64,000 bases of DNA from an uncultured Eubacterium sp. (GCA_910577225.1 CAJTMV010000004.1:1-64000), one strand, 5' to 3'. Shown: positions 8,208 through 17,925, numbered from the stretch's first letter. Numbers and translations: made by a program. The notes: generated from the sequence alone by a model not told the origin.

Positions 8208-10433
8208 ATGCAAAGAGCGAAAAGAAACGATCGTCTGGACGGGTTCCGGCTTGTGGCGGCTGCCCTGGTAGTAGCGATACATACGTCGCCGCTTACTTCC
8301 TGGAATGAAAACGCAGATTTTTTTCTGACAAGAGTACTTGCACGGATTGCGGTTCCGTTCTTTCTGATGGTTACCGGACAGTTTGTAGCGTCCGGATGCC
8401 GGAAAGAGACAGATCCACGGGTTATGCGGTATGTAAAAAAGGCGGCGCTGCTCTATGGGATATCGATACTTTTGTATCTGCCAATAGGAATCTATGCCGG
8501 ACATTATAAAAATCTTTCGGTAACAGCGTGGCTGCGTATGCTGCTGTTCGATGGGACGTTTTATCATTTGTGGTATTTTCCGGCCTGCATGACAGGCATA
8601 CTGCTGATCGTGCTTTTGGGTAAACTCTTAAACAAAAGACAGACCATGGCGGTAGCTGTGATACTGTATCTGGCCGGACTTGGCGGCGACAGTTATTACG
8701 GCCTGACCGAAATGGTTCCGGTTTTGTCAGATGCTTATCAGCTGCTGTTCTCACTGTTTTCGTATACGCGAAACGGTATTTTTATGGCTCCGTTATTTTT
8801 CCTGTTTGGAGAATGGACGGCAGAACGAAATATGGATGATCGTCGTGTTTTGTGGGCCGGACTGGGCGTTTCTTTTCTGGCCATGACGGAAGAGGCGTTT
8901 TTGCTGCGGCATTTTAAGCTGCAAAGACATGACAGTATGTACCTGCTGCTGCCGGTTGTTATGTTTTTCCTGTATCGGTTGCTGCTGACAGGTGAAAAAC
9001 AGTCTGCGCCTGCTGCCGGGAACAGACGATGGGCAGTATCTGCAGTCGTCCTGTCCACATGGGTGTACATCCTGCATCCGGCGATGATTGTGGTTTTGCG
9101 GGGCGCTGCAAAAGTAAGCGGCATCGGACTGCTGACAGAAAACAGCTTCGTACATTATATCGCAGTACTGGCTTTGTCGGTACTGGCGGCCTGGATACCT
9201 GCCTTATTTTTACATCGTTCCCGTAAGGAAAACAAAAGAAACGCTGCGCAACCGGACGACAGGGAACCACATGACAGAAAACCGGACAGACAAAAGCCAG
9301 ATCCGGAAACGACGTTTAGCAGCGGGCGCGCCTGGCTGGAGCTGGATCGCAGCGCGTTGCACCATAACGTAAGGATGCTGCGGGAAAAACTGCCGGATTC
9401 CTGTCGGCTGATGCCAGCCATAAAAGCAGACGCGTATGGACATGGAGCGGTTTATGTGGCAAAAGAGCTGCAGAAGGCTGGTGTGGACGCGTTTTGCGTG
9501 GCATGTGCAAAAGAAGGCATCCGACTGCGCAGACAAGGCATACAGGGGATGATACTCGTGCTTGGCTATACGCATCCGGAACAGTTTGCCTGGTTAGAGC
9601 AGTATCATCTGACGCAAACTGTGATTGACTATGCGTATGCGCGTCAGCTGAATGAATATGGGAAGACGGTGCATGTGCATATCGGCGTGGATACGGGAAT
9701 GCACAGAATCGGCATACGCAGCGAACAGCTGGAACAGATATTTGCTATTTATGAAATGGAGCATCTGGCGGTGGACGGATTGTTTACGCATCTGAGTGCC
9801 TCGGATACGATGTCCGCGGAGGGGCAAAGCTATACCAAAGAGCAGTCGGAGGCTTTTTATCATCTGATCAGCCAGATCAAAGCGCATGGTTATCCATGTC
9901 CGGCGGTCCATTTGCAGGCCAGCTATGGCGTACTGAATTATCCGGAGCTGGCGGGAGACTATGCAAGAATCGGTATCGCCTTGTATGGCGTTTTAAGTAC
10001 AAAAGAAGACACATGCAGATGGAGCGGCAGCCTGAAACCAGTGCTTTCTTTTAAGGCCAGGATTGCGACGGTAAGGACGCTGTATCAGGGCGAATCGGCA
10101 GGTTACGGGATGCAGTATACTGCGAAGCAGGATATGCGCATTGCCACGCTTGCGGTTGGATATGCAGACGGACTGCCAAGAGCGCTGTCCTTAGGAGTCG
10201 GCAGCGTACTGATACATGGACATCGCGCACCAGTCATCGGACGCATCTGTATGGATCAGACGATTGTGGACATTAGCGGCATTCCGCAGGTCCAGGCTGG
10301 AGAGGAAGCCGTATTAATCGGTCGCTGCGGCGATATGGAAATCTCTGTCTGCGATATCGCAGCGCAGGCGGGAACGATAGCAAATGAAATTCTAAGCCGG
10401 ATGGGGTCCAGGCTGGAACGGGTACTGGTTTAA
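8208..10433 (+). CDS. vanT: Membrane-bound serine/alanine racemase, VanT type
   Basis: The protein of about 741 residues has two parts. Residues 1-340 form an acyltransferase-3-like membrane domain with about ten hydrophobic segments, starting RLDGFRLVAAALVVAIHTSP. Residues from about 367 form a fold-type III PLP racemase: WLELDRSALHHNV, then MPAIKADAYGHG with the PLP lysine near residue 406, IGVDTGMHRIGI, YARIGIALYG, AGYGMQYT and AVGYADGLPRAL. VanT makes D-Ser from L-Ser at the membrane for the ligase upstream. The start at 8208 follows GAGGTGTGAG; the ATG at 8196 overlaps the ligase stop but lacks a site. The end NEILSRMGSRLE is typical of VanT rather than of soluble alanine racemases. Whether Ser or Ala is the main substrate cannot be read directly. 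Confidence 0.85.
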   Translation: MQRAKRNDRLDGFRLVAAALVVAIHTSPLTSWNENADFFLTRVLARIAVPFFLMVTGQFVASGCRKETDPRVMRYVKKAALLYGISILLYLPIGIYAGHYKNLSVTAWLRMLLFDGTFYHLWYFPACMTGILLIVLLGKLLNKRQTMAVAVILYLAGLGGDSYYGLTEMVPVLSDAYQLLFSLFSYTRNGIFMAPLFFLFGEWTAERNMDDRRVLWAGLGVSFLAMTEEAFLLRHFKLQRHDSMYLLLPVVMFFLYRLLLTGEKQSAPAAGNRRWAVSAVVLSTWVYILHPAMIVVLRGAAKVSGIGLLTENSFVHYIAVLALSVLAAWIPALFLHRSRKENKRNAAQPDDREPHDRKPDRQKPDPETTFSSGRAWLELDRSALHHNVRMLREKLPDSCRLMPAIKADAYGHGAVYVAKELQKAGVDAFCVACAKEGIRLRRQGIQGMILVLGYTHPEQFAWLEQYHLTQTVIDYAYARQLNEYGKTVHVHIGVDTGMHRIGIRSEQLEQIFAIYEMEHLAVDGLFTHLSASDTMSAEGQSYTKEQSEAFYHLISQIKAHGYPCPAVHLQASYGVLNYPELAGDYARIGIALYGVLSTKEDTCRWSGSLKPVLSFKARIATVRTLYQGESAGYGMQYTAKQDMRIATLAVGYADGLPRALSLGVGSVLIHGHRAPVIGRICMDQTIVDISGIPQVQAGEEAVLIGRCGDMEISVCDIAAQAGTIANEILSRMGSRLERVLV

Positions 10434-11104
10434 TATCCCAAAACAAAGGTATCCGGATGGTCAAAACACCACTGCGCCCAGTCCCAGTTCGCAACGGCAA
10501 ACCAGTCTGGCACGTAATCGGCACGCAGATTTTTATGTTTCAGGTAATACGCATGTTCCCATACATCGATACACAATACGGGCGCCAGATTTTCCGCAAG
10601 CGGAGTATCCTGGTTGGCAGTCAGTATAATCTGCAGCTCTTTCTGCGCGTCGGCGGCCAGCCAGGCATAGCCGGAACCAAATACAGAAAGAGCTGCTTTT
10701 GTAAATTCTTTTTTAAAATCGTCAAAACTTCCAAATCTCCAGTGAATACTCTCAGACAGCGTACCCTGCGGCTTTTCTTTCGAATGAGCGCAAAGCCCGT
10801 TAAAATAAAACCAGTGGTTAAAAATACCTCCTGCATTATTCTTTACCATGGTTCTGGCATAGTCTGGAATGGCATCCGAATTGTGCAGGATTTGTTTTAA
10901 TTCAGCAAACCCGCAGGCAGGTTTTTCCGCAAATGTCATGGCCTGGAGCGCCGGACATTCCTGAATCAGATAGTTTAATTTGTCGATATATGTCTGGAGA
11001 TGCTTGTCATGATGCAGATACATCGTCTGAATATCGATGTATGGCTCCATGGCTTTATAAGAATAAGGTAACGGTTCGTTTACGAATTTGCAGTATTCGG
11101 GCAT
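10430..11104 (-). CDS. sodA: Superoxide dismutase, Fe/Mn type
   Basis: This 224-residue protein dismutates superoxide using Fe or Mn. The metal ligands are seen: histidine in YLHHDKHLQTY, histidine in GGIFNHWFYFNGL, and aspartate plus histidine in CIDVWEHAYYLKHKN. The C-terminal NWDWAQWCF is also characteristic. Sod in a strict anaerobe gives protection in brief oxygen exposure. It converges with vanT and their stop codons share TTAA (10430-10433), with no terminator between them. The metal cannot be decided from sequence. It stands alone, with the activase as upstream neighbour on the same strand but separated by over 60 bases. Confidence 0.93.
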   Translation of the reverse strand: MPEYCKFVNEPLPYSYKAMEPYIDIQTMYLHHDKHLQTYIDKLNYLIQECPALQAMTFAEKPACGFAELKQILHNSDAIPDYARTMVKNNAGGIFNHWFYFNGLCAHSKEKPQGTLSESIHWRFGSFDDFKKEFTKAALSVFGSGYAWLAADAQKELQIILTANQDTPLAENLAPVLCIDVWEHAYYLKHKNLRADYVPDWFAVANWDWAQWCFDHPDTFVLGY

Positions 11105-11166
11105 ATGATCTCCCGCGTACGAATGATTTATTTTATCATATGACGCGGGAGTAAGATGGTTCCTGG

Positions 11167-14100
11167 TCAGATTTTCTTTTTTTGTTCTTTTGCAAGATTT
11201 TTCTGTGCGGTAGAGAGCATCAGCTTAATCCGGTTTAACTGATTCACTTCGCTGGCGCCCGGGTCATAGTCGATCGCGACAATGTTTGACAGCGGGTACT
11301 GATGGCGCAGCTGTTTGATTACGCCTTTTCCTACGATATGGTTTGGCAGGCAGGCGAAAGGCTGTGCGCATACGATATTGTTGGTGCCAGAGTGAATGAG
11401 CTCCAGCATTTCTCCGGTTAAAAACCAGCCTTCTCCAGTCTGGTTGCCTTCGGAAACAATCGGAGAGGCATATCTGGCCAGCGTTTCAATTCTTGCAGGA
11501 GGTTCAAAATGCTCGCTTTTTTCAAATTCCGCTCTTGCGGCGCTGCGCAGCCATTCCAGCAGTCGGATGCCCAGATGGGCCATGCGGATGTTTTTCTTTG
11601 GGTTGTTCAGCATTTCAGTCTTAAAGTCCTGATTGTAAAACGTGTATAACAGAAAATCCATCAGATCCGGCACGACAGCTTCGGCGCCCTCTGCTTCTAA
11701 CAGTTCTACCAGATAATTATTGGCCGCAGGCAGAAATTTGACCAGAATCTCGCCTACAATACCGACGCGCGGTTTTTGTACGTCTTTTCTCGGCAGCTTG
11801 TCAAAATCGCGGATAATGTCGCGGCAGAGCTGTCGAAACTTTCGATGCGACAAAATATGGCTGTGCGATAAAAATTCAGTGACCGTCTGTACCCATTTCC
11901 GGTGTAGCTCGTCCGCTGCGCCAGGGACTGCTTCGTACGGTCTTGTCGCATACAGACAGCGCATAAAAATATCGCCGAATTCCACGGCATACATGCCATG
12001 CTGCAGCAGTGCCGGAGTAAGGGTAAATCCCGGATTTTTTTCCAGTCCGCTTAAGTTAATCGAGATGACAGGCACATGCGCGTAACCGGTTTTTTCCAGT
12101 GCACGCCGGATAAAACCGATATAGTTGGACGCACGGCAGCCGCCTCCGGTCTGAGAGATAATGACCGCGGTTTTATTCATATCGTATTTTCCGGACGTTA
12201 CAGCATCCATGATCTGTCCGACCACCATAAGGGAAGGGTAGCAGGCGTCGTTGTTGACATATTTCAGTCCGACGTTTACCGACGCACGATTGTCGTTGTC
12301 CAGTATAACGAGGTTGTAGCCGCAGGTTCGAAACGCCGGTTCCAGCAGTTCGAAATGAATCGGAGACATCTGCGGACAGAGGATAGTATAATTTTTACGC
12401 ATTTCTTCGGTAAATACCGTGCGTTTAAAATCAGACGTCTGTATCTCGCGTTTTTTTGGATGCTTTTTCCTTACGCGGATCGCAGCCAGCAGGGAGCGGA
12501 TACGGATTCTGGCCGCACCCAGATTGTTGACCTCGTCGATTTTCAGACAGGTATAAATCTTGCCGGACCTGGTTAAAATATCACTGACGCAGTCCGTGGT
12601 AATGGCGTCCAGCCCGCAGCCAAACGAGTTTAACTGAATCAGGTCCAGATTCTCCGTCGTTTTCACATAGTTGGCAGCCGCGTACAGGCGGGAGTGGTAC
12701 ATCCACTGGTCCATAACGATCAGAGGACGATCGACCGGCGTTAAATGGGAGATGGAGTCTTCGGTCAGTACCGCAATTCCGTAAGAGTTTAACAGCTCCG
12801 GAATGCCATGATTAATCTCCGGGTCCACATGATAAGGACGTCCGGCCAGTACAATGCCGTGTCTGCCGGTTTTCTTGAGATAAGCCAGCGCTTTTTCACC
12901 CTGTTTTTGCATGTCTGTACGTGCAGCCTGCAATTCTTTCCATGCAAGATCGGCGGCTGCGGCTACCTCCTGCTCCAGAATTTTAAAACGCGGACTAAAC
13001 GTTTTGATCAGTCCTTTTTTTAACGTATCCAGATCTTTCAGGGACAGGAACGGATTTAAAAATTCCATCTGCCCGTTCGAGATTTCGTCTACGTTGTTTT
13101 TGATGTTTTCTGCGTAAGAGGTAACGATCGGACAGTTATAATGGTTGTTTGCATCCGGAAACTCATCGCGTTCAAATGGAATACACGGATAAAAAATAAA
13201 ATCCGGATGCTGCCCGATCAGCCAGGTAATATGTCCATGCACCAGTTTTGCAGGATAGCACTCGGATTCGCTTGGAATGCTGTCGATACCCAGTTCATAA
13301 ATCTGATGCGAAGACTGCGGGGAAAGGATCGTGCGAAAGTGCAGCTTCTTAAAAAATACCGCCCAAAACGGGTAGTTTTCATAAATATTTAATACGCGCG
13401 GAATGCCGACCGTACCGCGGATGGCATCTTCTTCGGACAGCGGCTCATATTGGAAGATCCGCTTATTTTTGTATTCATACAGGTTTGGAATATGGTGCCT
13501 GTTTTTTTCTTTGCCAAGTCCGCGTTCACAACGGTTGCCGGTAATATAGCGCCGGTTGCCGGAAAACAGGTTGATGGTCAAAAGACAATGGTTGGCGCAG
13601 TGCTGACATCTGGTCAGCTTTGTATCAAAGGTTAAAGCCCGGATCTGTTCGATCGACAGCATTTTGCTCTCACAGCCTGCTTCATGGCGCTCTCTGGCAA
13701 TTAAAGCGGCGCCAAACGCCCCCATGATGCCCGCGATATCCGGACGTATCACATGGACGCCGGAGATTTTTTCGAAGCTGCGTAAGACCGCGTCATTGTA
13801 AAAGGTACCGCCCTGTACGACGACTTTTTTGCCAAGCTGCGAAGCGTCGGTTAGCTTGATTACTTTAAACAGGGCGTTTTTAATGACAGAGTAGGCAAGA
13901 CCGGCGGAAATATCCGCGACGGAAGCGCCTTCCTTCTGCGCCTGTTTTACTTTGGAATTCATAAATACGGTGCATCGGGTGCCAAGATCGATCGGATGAC
14001 TGGCAAATAAGGCTTCTTTTGCAAAATCTTTTACCGAATAATTCAGCGATTTTGCAAACGTCTCGATAAAAGAACCGCAGCCGGAAGAGCAGGCTTCGTT

Positions 14101-15429
14101 GAGCTGTACGCTGTCCACGGTCTGATGCCTGATTTTGATACACTTCATGTCCTGACCGCCGATATCCAGGATACAATCCACATCCGGCGCAAAAAAGGCT
14201 GCGGCGTAATAGTGAGACACCGTCTCTACCTCGCCTTCGTCGAGCATCAGCGCTGCTTTCATCAGCGCCTCGCCGTATCCGGTCGAACAGGAGTGGACGA
14301 TATGCGCGTCTTTTGGCAGCAGATCATAGATTTCTTTGATCGAGCGGATGCAGGCGGCAAGCGGATTGCCGTTGTTATTGGCATAAAAAGAGTACAGCAA
14401 AGAGCCGTCTTCTGCGATCAGAGCCGTTTTTGTAGTGGTAGAACCGGCATCGACGCCAAGATAACAGTTTCCCTGATAGTCTTTCAGACTGCGGGAAGGA
14501 ACTTTGTTGCTGCGGTGGCCGGATAAAAATGCGCGGTATTCCGCTTCAGAACGAAACAAAGGCTCCAGACGTTCGACTTCAAATTCCATATGGATTTCGC
14601 CGGAAAGTCTGGAAAGAATATCATCCAGCAAAAATACGGTATCTTTTTTATAGTTCAATGCAGAGCCGATGGCTGCAAACAAATGTGAATTTTTAGGAAT
14701 AATGGCATGCGCGTCGTCCAGCTTCAGCGTGCGGATAAACGCGGCGCGCAGTTCGGATAAAAAGTGCAAAGGCCCGCCCAGAAACGCCACATGGCCGCGA
14801 ATCGGTTTTCCGCAGGCAAGTCCGCTGATGGTCTGATTGACAACCGCCTGAAAAATAGAAGCGGAAAGGTCTTCTTTTGTGGCTCCTTCGTTAATCAGCG
14901 GCTGAATATCTGTTTTGGCAAAAACACCGCATCTTGCCGCGATTGGGTATATTTCATGGTAACTTTTGGCATATTCATTTAGTCCCAGAGCATCGGTCTG
15001 TATCAGAGAAGCCATCTGGTCGATAAACGAACCGGTTCCGCCGGCACAAATGCCGTTCATACGCTGTTCTACATTACCGTCCTGAAAATAGATAATTTTG
15101 GCGTCCTCACCGCCCAGTTCAATGGCAACGTCTGTCTGCGGAGCGTAATGCTCCAGAGCAGAAGCGACCGAAATGACTTCCTGGACAAATGGAATATCAA
15201 GATGCTTTGCCAGCGTCAGGCCGCCGGAACCTGTGATTACCGCAGCGACGGTAATATTACCAAGCTGTGTGTATGCCTGCTGTAACAGGCTGCTTAAAGT
15301 TTCACGGATATTGGCATAATGTCTTTGATAATCTGCAAACAGCAGACGATCCGTATCGTCTAAAACTGCGATTTTGACAGTCGTAGAACCAATGTCGATT
15401 CCTAGCTTATACAGTGTTTCTTTACTCAT
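11167..15429 (-). CDS. Giant 2-hydroxyacyl-CoA dehydratase activase-like protein
   Basis: About 1420 residues, started at 15429 where TAGGTGAG precedes the ATG; the longer frame to 15570 has no site. Two BadF/BcrA-type ATPase modules (ASKHA fold) are present: LGIDIGSTTVKIAVL with NGICAGGTGSFIDQMA near residues 8-150, and LGVDAGSTTTKTALI with NEACSSGCGSFIETFA near 325-480. These cysteines ligate the 4Fe-4S cluster shared between subunits in known activases. A DUF2229 region follows (CQHCANHCLLTINLF, then GIPRVLNIYENYPFW), then a part resembling the dehydratase subunit with CYPAKLVHGH and NDACYPSLMVVGQ. Known activators inject one electron, driven by ATP. The substrate is unknown, and no separate dehydratase genes are next to it. 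Confidence 0.88.
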   Translation of the reverse strand: MSKETLYKLGIDIGSTTVKIAVLDDTDRLLFADYQRHYANIRETLSSLLQQAYTQLGNITVAAVITGSGGLTLAKHLDIPFVQEVISVASALEHYAPQTDVAIELGGEDAKIIYFQDGNVEQRMNGICAGGTGSFIDQMASLIQTDALGLNEYAKSYHEIYPIAARCGVFAKTDIQPLINEGATKEDLSASIFQAVVNQTISGLACGKPIRGHVAFLGGPLHFLSELRAAFIRTLKLDDAHAIIPKNSHLFAAIGSALNYKKDTVFLLDDILSRLSGEIHMEFEVERLEPLFRSEAEYRAFLSGHRSNKVPSRSLKDYQGNCYLGVDAGSTTTKTALIAEDGSLLYSFYANNNGNPLAACIRSIKEIYDLLPKDAHIVHSCSTGYGEALMKAALMLDEGEVETVSHYYAAAFFAPDVDCILDIGGQDMKCIKIRHQTVDSVQLNEACSSGCGSFIETFAKSLNYSVKDFAKEALFASHPIDLGTRCTVFMNSKVKQAQKEGASVADISAGLAYSVIKNALFKVIKLTDASQLGKKVVVQGGTFYNDAVLRSFEKISGVHVIRPDIAGIMGAFGAALIARERHEAGCESKMLSIEQIRALTFDTKLTRCQHCANHCLLTINLFSGNRRYITGNRCERGLGKEKNRHHIPNLYEYKNKRIFQYEPLSEEDAIRGTVGIPRVLNIYENYPFWAVFFKKLHFRTILSPQSSHQIYELGIDSIPSESECYPAKLVHGHITWLIGQHPDFIFYPCIPFERDEFPDANNHYNCPIVTSYAENIKNNVDEISNGQMEFLNPFLSLKDLDTLKKGLIKTFSPRFKILEQEVAAAADLAWKELQAARTDMQKQGEKALAYLKKTGRHGIVLAGRPYHVDPEINHGIPELLNSYGIAVLTEDSISHLTPVDRPLIVMDQWMYHSRLYAAANYVKTTENLDLIQLNSFGCGLDAITTDCVSDILTRSGKIYTCLKIDEVNNLGAARIRIRSLLAAIRVRKKHPKKREIQTSDFKRTVFTEEMRKNYTILCPQMSPIHFELLEPAFRTCGYNLVILDNDNRASVNVGLKYVNNDACYPSLMVVGQIMDAVTSGKYDMNKTAVIISQTGGGCRASNYIGFIRRALEKTGYAHVPVISINLSGLEKNPGFTLTPALLQHGMYAVEFGDIFMRCLYATRPYEAVPGAADELHRKWVQTVTEFLSHSHILSHRKFRQLCRDIIRDFDKLPRKDVQKPRVGIVGEILVKFLPAANNYLVELLEAEGAEAVVPDLMDFLLYTFYNQDFKTEMLNNPKKNIRMAHLGIRLLEWLRSAARAEFEKSEHFEPPARIETLARYASPIVSEGNQTGEGWFLTGEMLELIHSGTNNIVCAQPFACLPNHIVGKGVIKQLRHQYPLSNIVAIDYDPGASEVNQLNRIKLMLSTAQKNLAKEQKKKI

Positions 15430-15715
15430 ATTCTCACCTATTACTTTTAGATTTGACCTGCGATAACAGGTGCAGGTCATTTGCCGAAGATGGAAAAAGT
15501 TACTATTCCTTCCTATTAAAATATGATAAGTTTCCTGAAAACATTCTACATTATACGACACTGTATCCAAAAAGACAATTCCTTATTTTGAATTTCATAA
15601 TCTTTTTATAGATTACGGAGGGGAGTTTTGGAGGGGAACTCTAAATATCTGGTAACGTTTTTCGGCAGACAGAATACACTGGTGTATAAGAAGAATCAGA
15701 TGAGGTATGATAGAA

Positions 15716-16192
15716 ATGGATGCTTTTCCTTTCACAAATAACGAACAGATGCAGTGCCGGGGGATTCTTCATATTGTAGAAGCCGGTGATACGCTTTATA
15801 AAATCGGAAAAAAATACGGAGTGTCCGTATCGAGAATTATGTATGCCAACCCATATGTCAATGTCTACAATCTGCAGATCGGCGACGAGATTTGTGTGCC
15901 GGTCATGCTGCCGCGGATGCCGGCGCCGGAAAATCGCATGCAAAGTCACGGAACAGAGATGCCGGAGGCGACGTATGAAAATCATATGGGATTTCCAACA
16001 GAAGCGGATGTGCAGCCGGACGCGGACAGACAGCCGGACGCGTACGGGAGGCAGACCGGCGGTTATATGGGCAGCTTTATGGAACCTGCCAGAGAAGCAA
16101 AAGCAAATCCGGAAGTCATGAGGGAAACGGATGGCGCCGATGAGGAGGAAAGAGAGCAAATGACAGACCCGGATCACTGGGAAGGTGAGTAA
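15716..16192 (+). CDS. LysM-domain protein
   Basis: The N-terminal half carries one LysM repeat: ILHIVEAGDTLYKIGKKYGV, then RIMYANPYVNVYNLQIGDEI and CVPV. LysM binds peptidoglycan or chitin-like glycans. The remainder is acidic and rich in Pro, Asp, Glu and Arg, with low complexity (QPDADRQPDAYGRQ). There is no signal peptide, so it may be cytoplasmic or a spore-coat-type protein like those of sporulating Firmicutes. I chose 15716, because GAGG lies 10 bases upstream; 15707 is the alternative. It is separated from the next gene by about 160 bases. Confidence 0.8.
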   Translation: MDAFPFTNNEQMQCRGILHIVEAGDTLYKIGKKYGVSVSRIMYANPYVNVYNLQIGDEICVPVMLPRMPAPENRMQSHGTEMPEATYENHMGFPTEADVQPDADRQPDAYGRQTGGYMGSFMEPAREAKANPEVMRETDGADEEEREQMTDPDHWEGE

Positions 16193-16352
16193 AGCCGCAG
16201 GGCAGATATGAATTTTTTATAAATAAATACGAGTCTGATTGACAAAATATGCCTGTATTTATATAATTTTTGAAAGGTAACAAAATACATTGCTGCCGCG
16301 CGTGTATTGTAACCGGACAATACAGGTGAAATGCAGCCATATGGAGGGCCAA

Positions 16353-17204
16353 ATGAACTTTTTGAACAAACTGGAGCGGAAATTTTCAAAATACGCGGTT
16401 TCCAATCTGACCATGTATCTGATATTTGGATATGTGATCGGATATGTGCTGAGCAGAATGGCGCCGGGGATGCTGAACTATCTGACACTGGATCCGTATC
16501 GGGTCCTGCATGGACAGATCTGGCGTCTGGTGACCTGGGTGCTGATTCCGCCGTCTGCGCAGAGTATTCTGTTTTATGTGATCATGATGATGTTTTATTA
16601 TCAGCTGGGTACATCTTTAGAGCGTACGTGGGGCGTGTTCCGGTACAATGTTTATATTTTTGGAGGTATTCTGTATACCGTAATTGGAGCGTTCGTAACC
16701 TGGATGATTATGACAGCCGTATATGGCAACGCAGGTCTTACCGGCGCGATTGTTGGCGTACAGGTCAGCACTTATTATATATGTATGTCAATTTTCCTCG
16801 CATTTGCGGCATGTTATCCGAATATGCAGATATTGCTTTATTTTATCATTCCGATTAAAATGAAGTGGATGGCATATGTGTATGCAGTCCTGATGCTGCT
16901 CGATCTGGTGCAGGGCTCCTGGCCGCAGAGAATCGTAATGATGATGTCGCTGCTGAATTTTGTCATCTTCTTTTTGTCGACAAGAGATCTGTACCGGTTT
17001 TCTCCAAAAGAAGTGCACAGAAGACAGGCGTATCGTCAGGCTGTAAATCGCCCGCAGAGCGCGGGAATTACGAAGCATAAATGTGCTGTTTGCGGAAGAA
17101 CAGAAAAGGATGATCCTTCGCTGGAATTTCGGTTTTGTTCGAAATGCGCCGGCAATTATGAATACTGTCAGGAACATCTGTTTACCCATCAGCATGTACA
17201 ATAA
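16353..17204 (+). CDS. Rhomboid-like membrane protein with C-terminal zinc-binding tail
   Basis: The start at 16353 has GGAGGG five bases upstream. The 283-residue protein has about six membrane segments and the arrangement of rhomboid-family proteins: QIWRLVTWVLIPPS matches the W-R-x-x-T loop, then MFYYQLGTSLERTWGVFRY resembles the LE..WG motif. The serine of a rhomboid GxSG motif is not seen: the corresponding region is NAGLTGAIVG. It therefore looks like a catalytically inactive, Derlin-like relative. The C-terminus (about 235-283) holds HKCAVCGRTEKD and FCSKCAGNYEYCQEH, a likely zinc-binding ribbon with two CxxC-type pairs. The role is unknown, maybe membrane protein quality control. It ends 14 bases before the upp ribosome-site region. 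Confidence 0.7.
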   Translation: MNFLNKLERKFSKYAVSNLTMYLIFGYVIGYVLSRMAPGMLNYLTLDPYRVLHGQIWRLVTWVLIPPSAQSILFYVIMMMFYYQLGTSLERTWGVFRYNVYIFGGILYTVIGAFVTWMIMTAVYGNAGLTGAIVGVQVSTYYICMSIFLAFAACYPNMQILLYFIIPIKMKWMAYVYAVLMLLDLVQGSWPQRIVMMMSLLNFVIFFLSTRDLYRFSPKEVHRRQAYRQAVNRPQSAGITKHKCAVCGRTEKDDPSLEFRFCSKCAGNYEYCQEHLFTHQHVQ

Positions 17205-17224
17205 ACAACGAGAGGAGAATGAGT

Positions 17225-17854
17225 ATGGAGAATGTATTTTTGATGGAACATCCGCTGATCCGGCATAAGATATCGATGCTGCGGGATAAACGGACGGGGA
17301 CGAATGAGTTTCGCAAACTGGTGGAGGAGATCGCGGTATTGATGGGATATGAGGCATTTCGCGATCTGCCGGTCGAGCAGGTGCAGGTGGAAACGCCGAT
17401 GGAGACATGTATGACACCGATGATTTCCGGAAAAAAACTGGCGATCGTGCCGATTCTGCGTGCAGGACTTGGTATGGTAAATGGGATACTGACGCTTGTA
17501 CCGAGTGCAAAAGTCGGACATATCGGTCTTTGCCGCAATCATGAGACGCATGAGCCGGAGGAATATTACTGCAAGCTGCCAAGTCCGATTGAGGAACGTA
17601 CGATCGCGGCGCTGGACCCGATGCTGGCAACCGGCGGTTCGGCAGTCGCTGCGGTAGATTTTATCAAAGCTCACGGGGGAAAACATATCAAATTTTTATG
17701 CATTATTGCAGCGCCGGAAGGCGTGGAACGTCTGCATCAGGCCCATCCGGACGTACAGCTGTACTGTGGCTGTCTGGACCGCTGTCTGAATGAGGACGCG
17801 TATATCTGCCCGGGCCTTGGAGATGCCGGGGACCGTATTTTTGGTACAAAGTAA
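17225..17854 (+). CDS. upp: Uracil phosphoribosyltransferase
   Basis: It makes UMP from uracil and PRPP in the pyrimidine salvage pathway of the cytoplasm. Family blocks are EHPLIRHKISMLRDKRTGT near the N-terminus, VPILRAGLGMVNGI, the PRPP loop LDPMLATGGSAVAAVD, and the uracil-binding C-terminus YICPGLGDAGDRIFGTK. The length of about 209 residues is standard. AGGAG at 17213-17217 favours the ATG at 17225 over 17219. A terminator follows at 17891. Confidence 0.96.
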   Translation: MENVFLMEHPLIRHKISMLRDKRTGTNEFRKLVEEIAVLMGYEAFRDLPVEQVQVETPMETCMTPMISGKKLAIVPILRAGLGMVNGILTLVPSAKVGHIGLCRNHETHEPEEYYCKLPSPIEERTIAALDPMLATGGSAVAAVDFIKAHGGKHIKFLCIIAAPEGVERLHQAHPDVQLYCGCLDRCLNEDAYICPGLGDAGDRIFGTK

Positions 17855-17890
17855 TTGACGGAAGTTAAATAGAAATTAAATAAAACTAAC

Positions 17891-17925
17891 AGAAAAAGAG
17901 CGGCACAATGGGCGGCTCTTTTTCT
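17891..17925 (+). terminator. Intrinsic terminator after upp
   Basis: AGAAAAAGAGC pairs with GCTCTTTTTCT around a GC-containing loop, ending in a T-rich tail. Confidence 0.8.

Noticed and set aside
15430..15570. Longer start of the activase gene
   Set aside because: The extra residues do not match the family and the ATG at 15429 has its own site.
16788..17630. 280-residue minus-strand frame over the rhomboid-like gene and upp
   Set aside because: It spans two clear plus-strand genes and has no recognisable domain.
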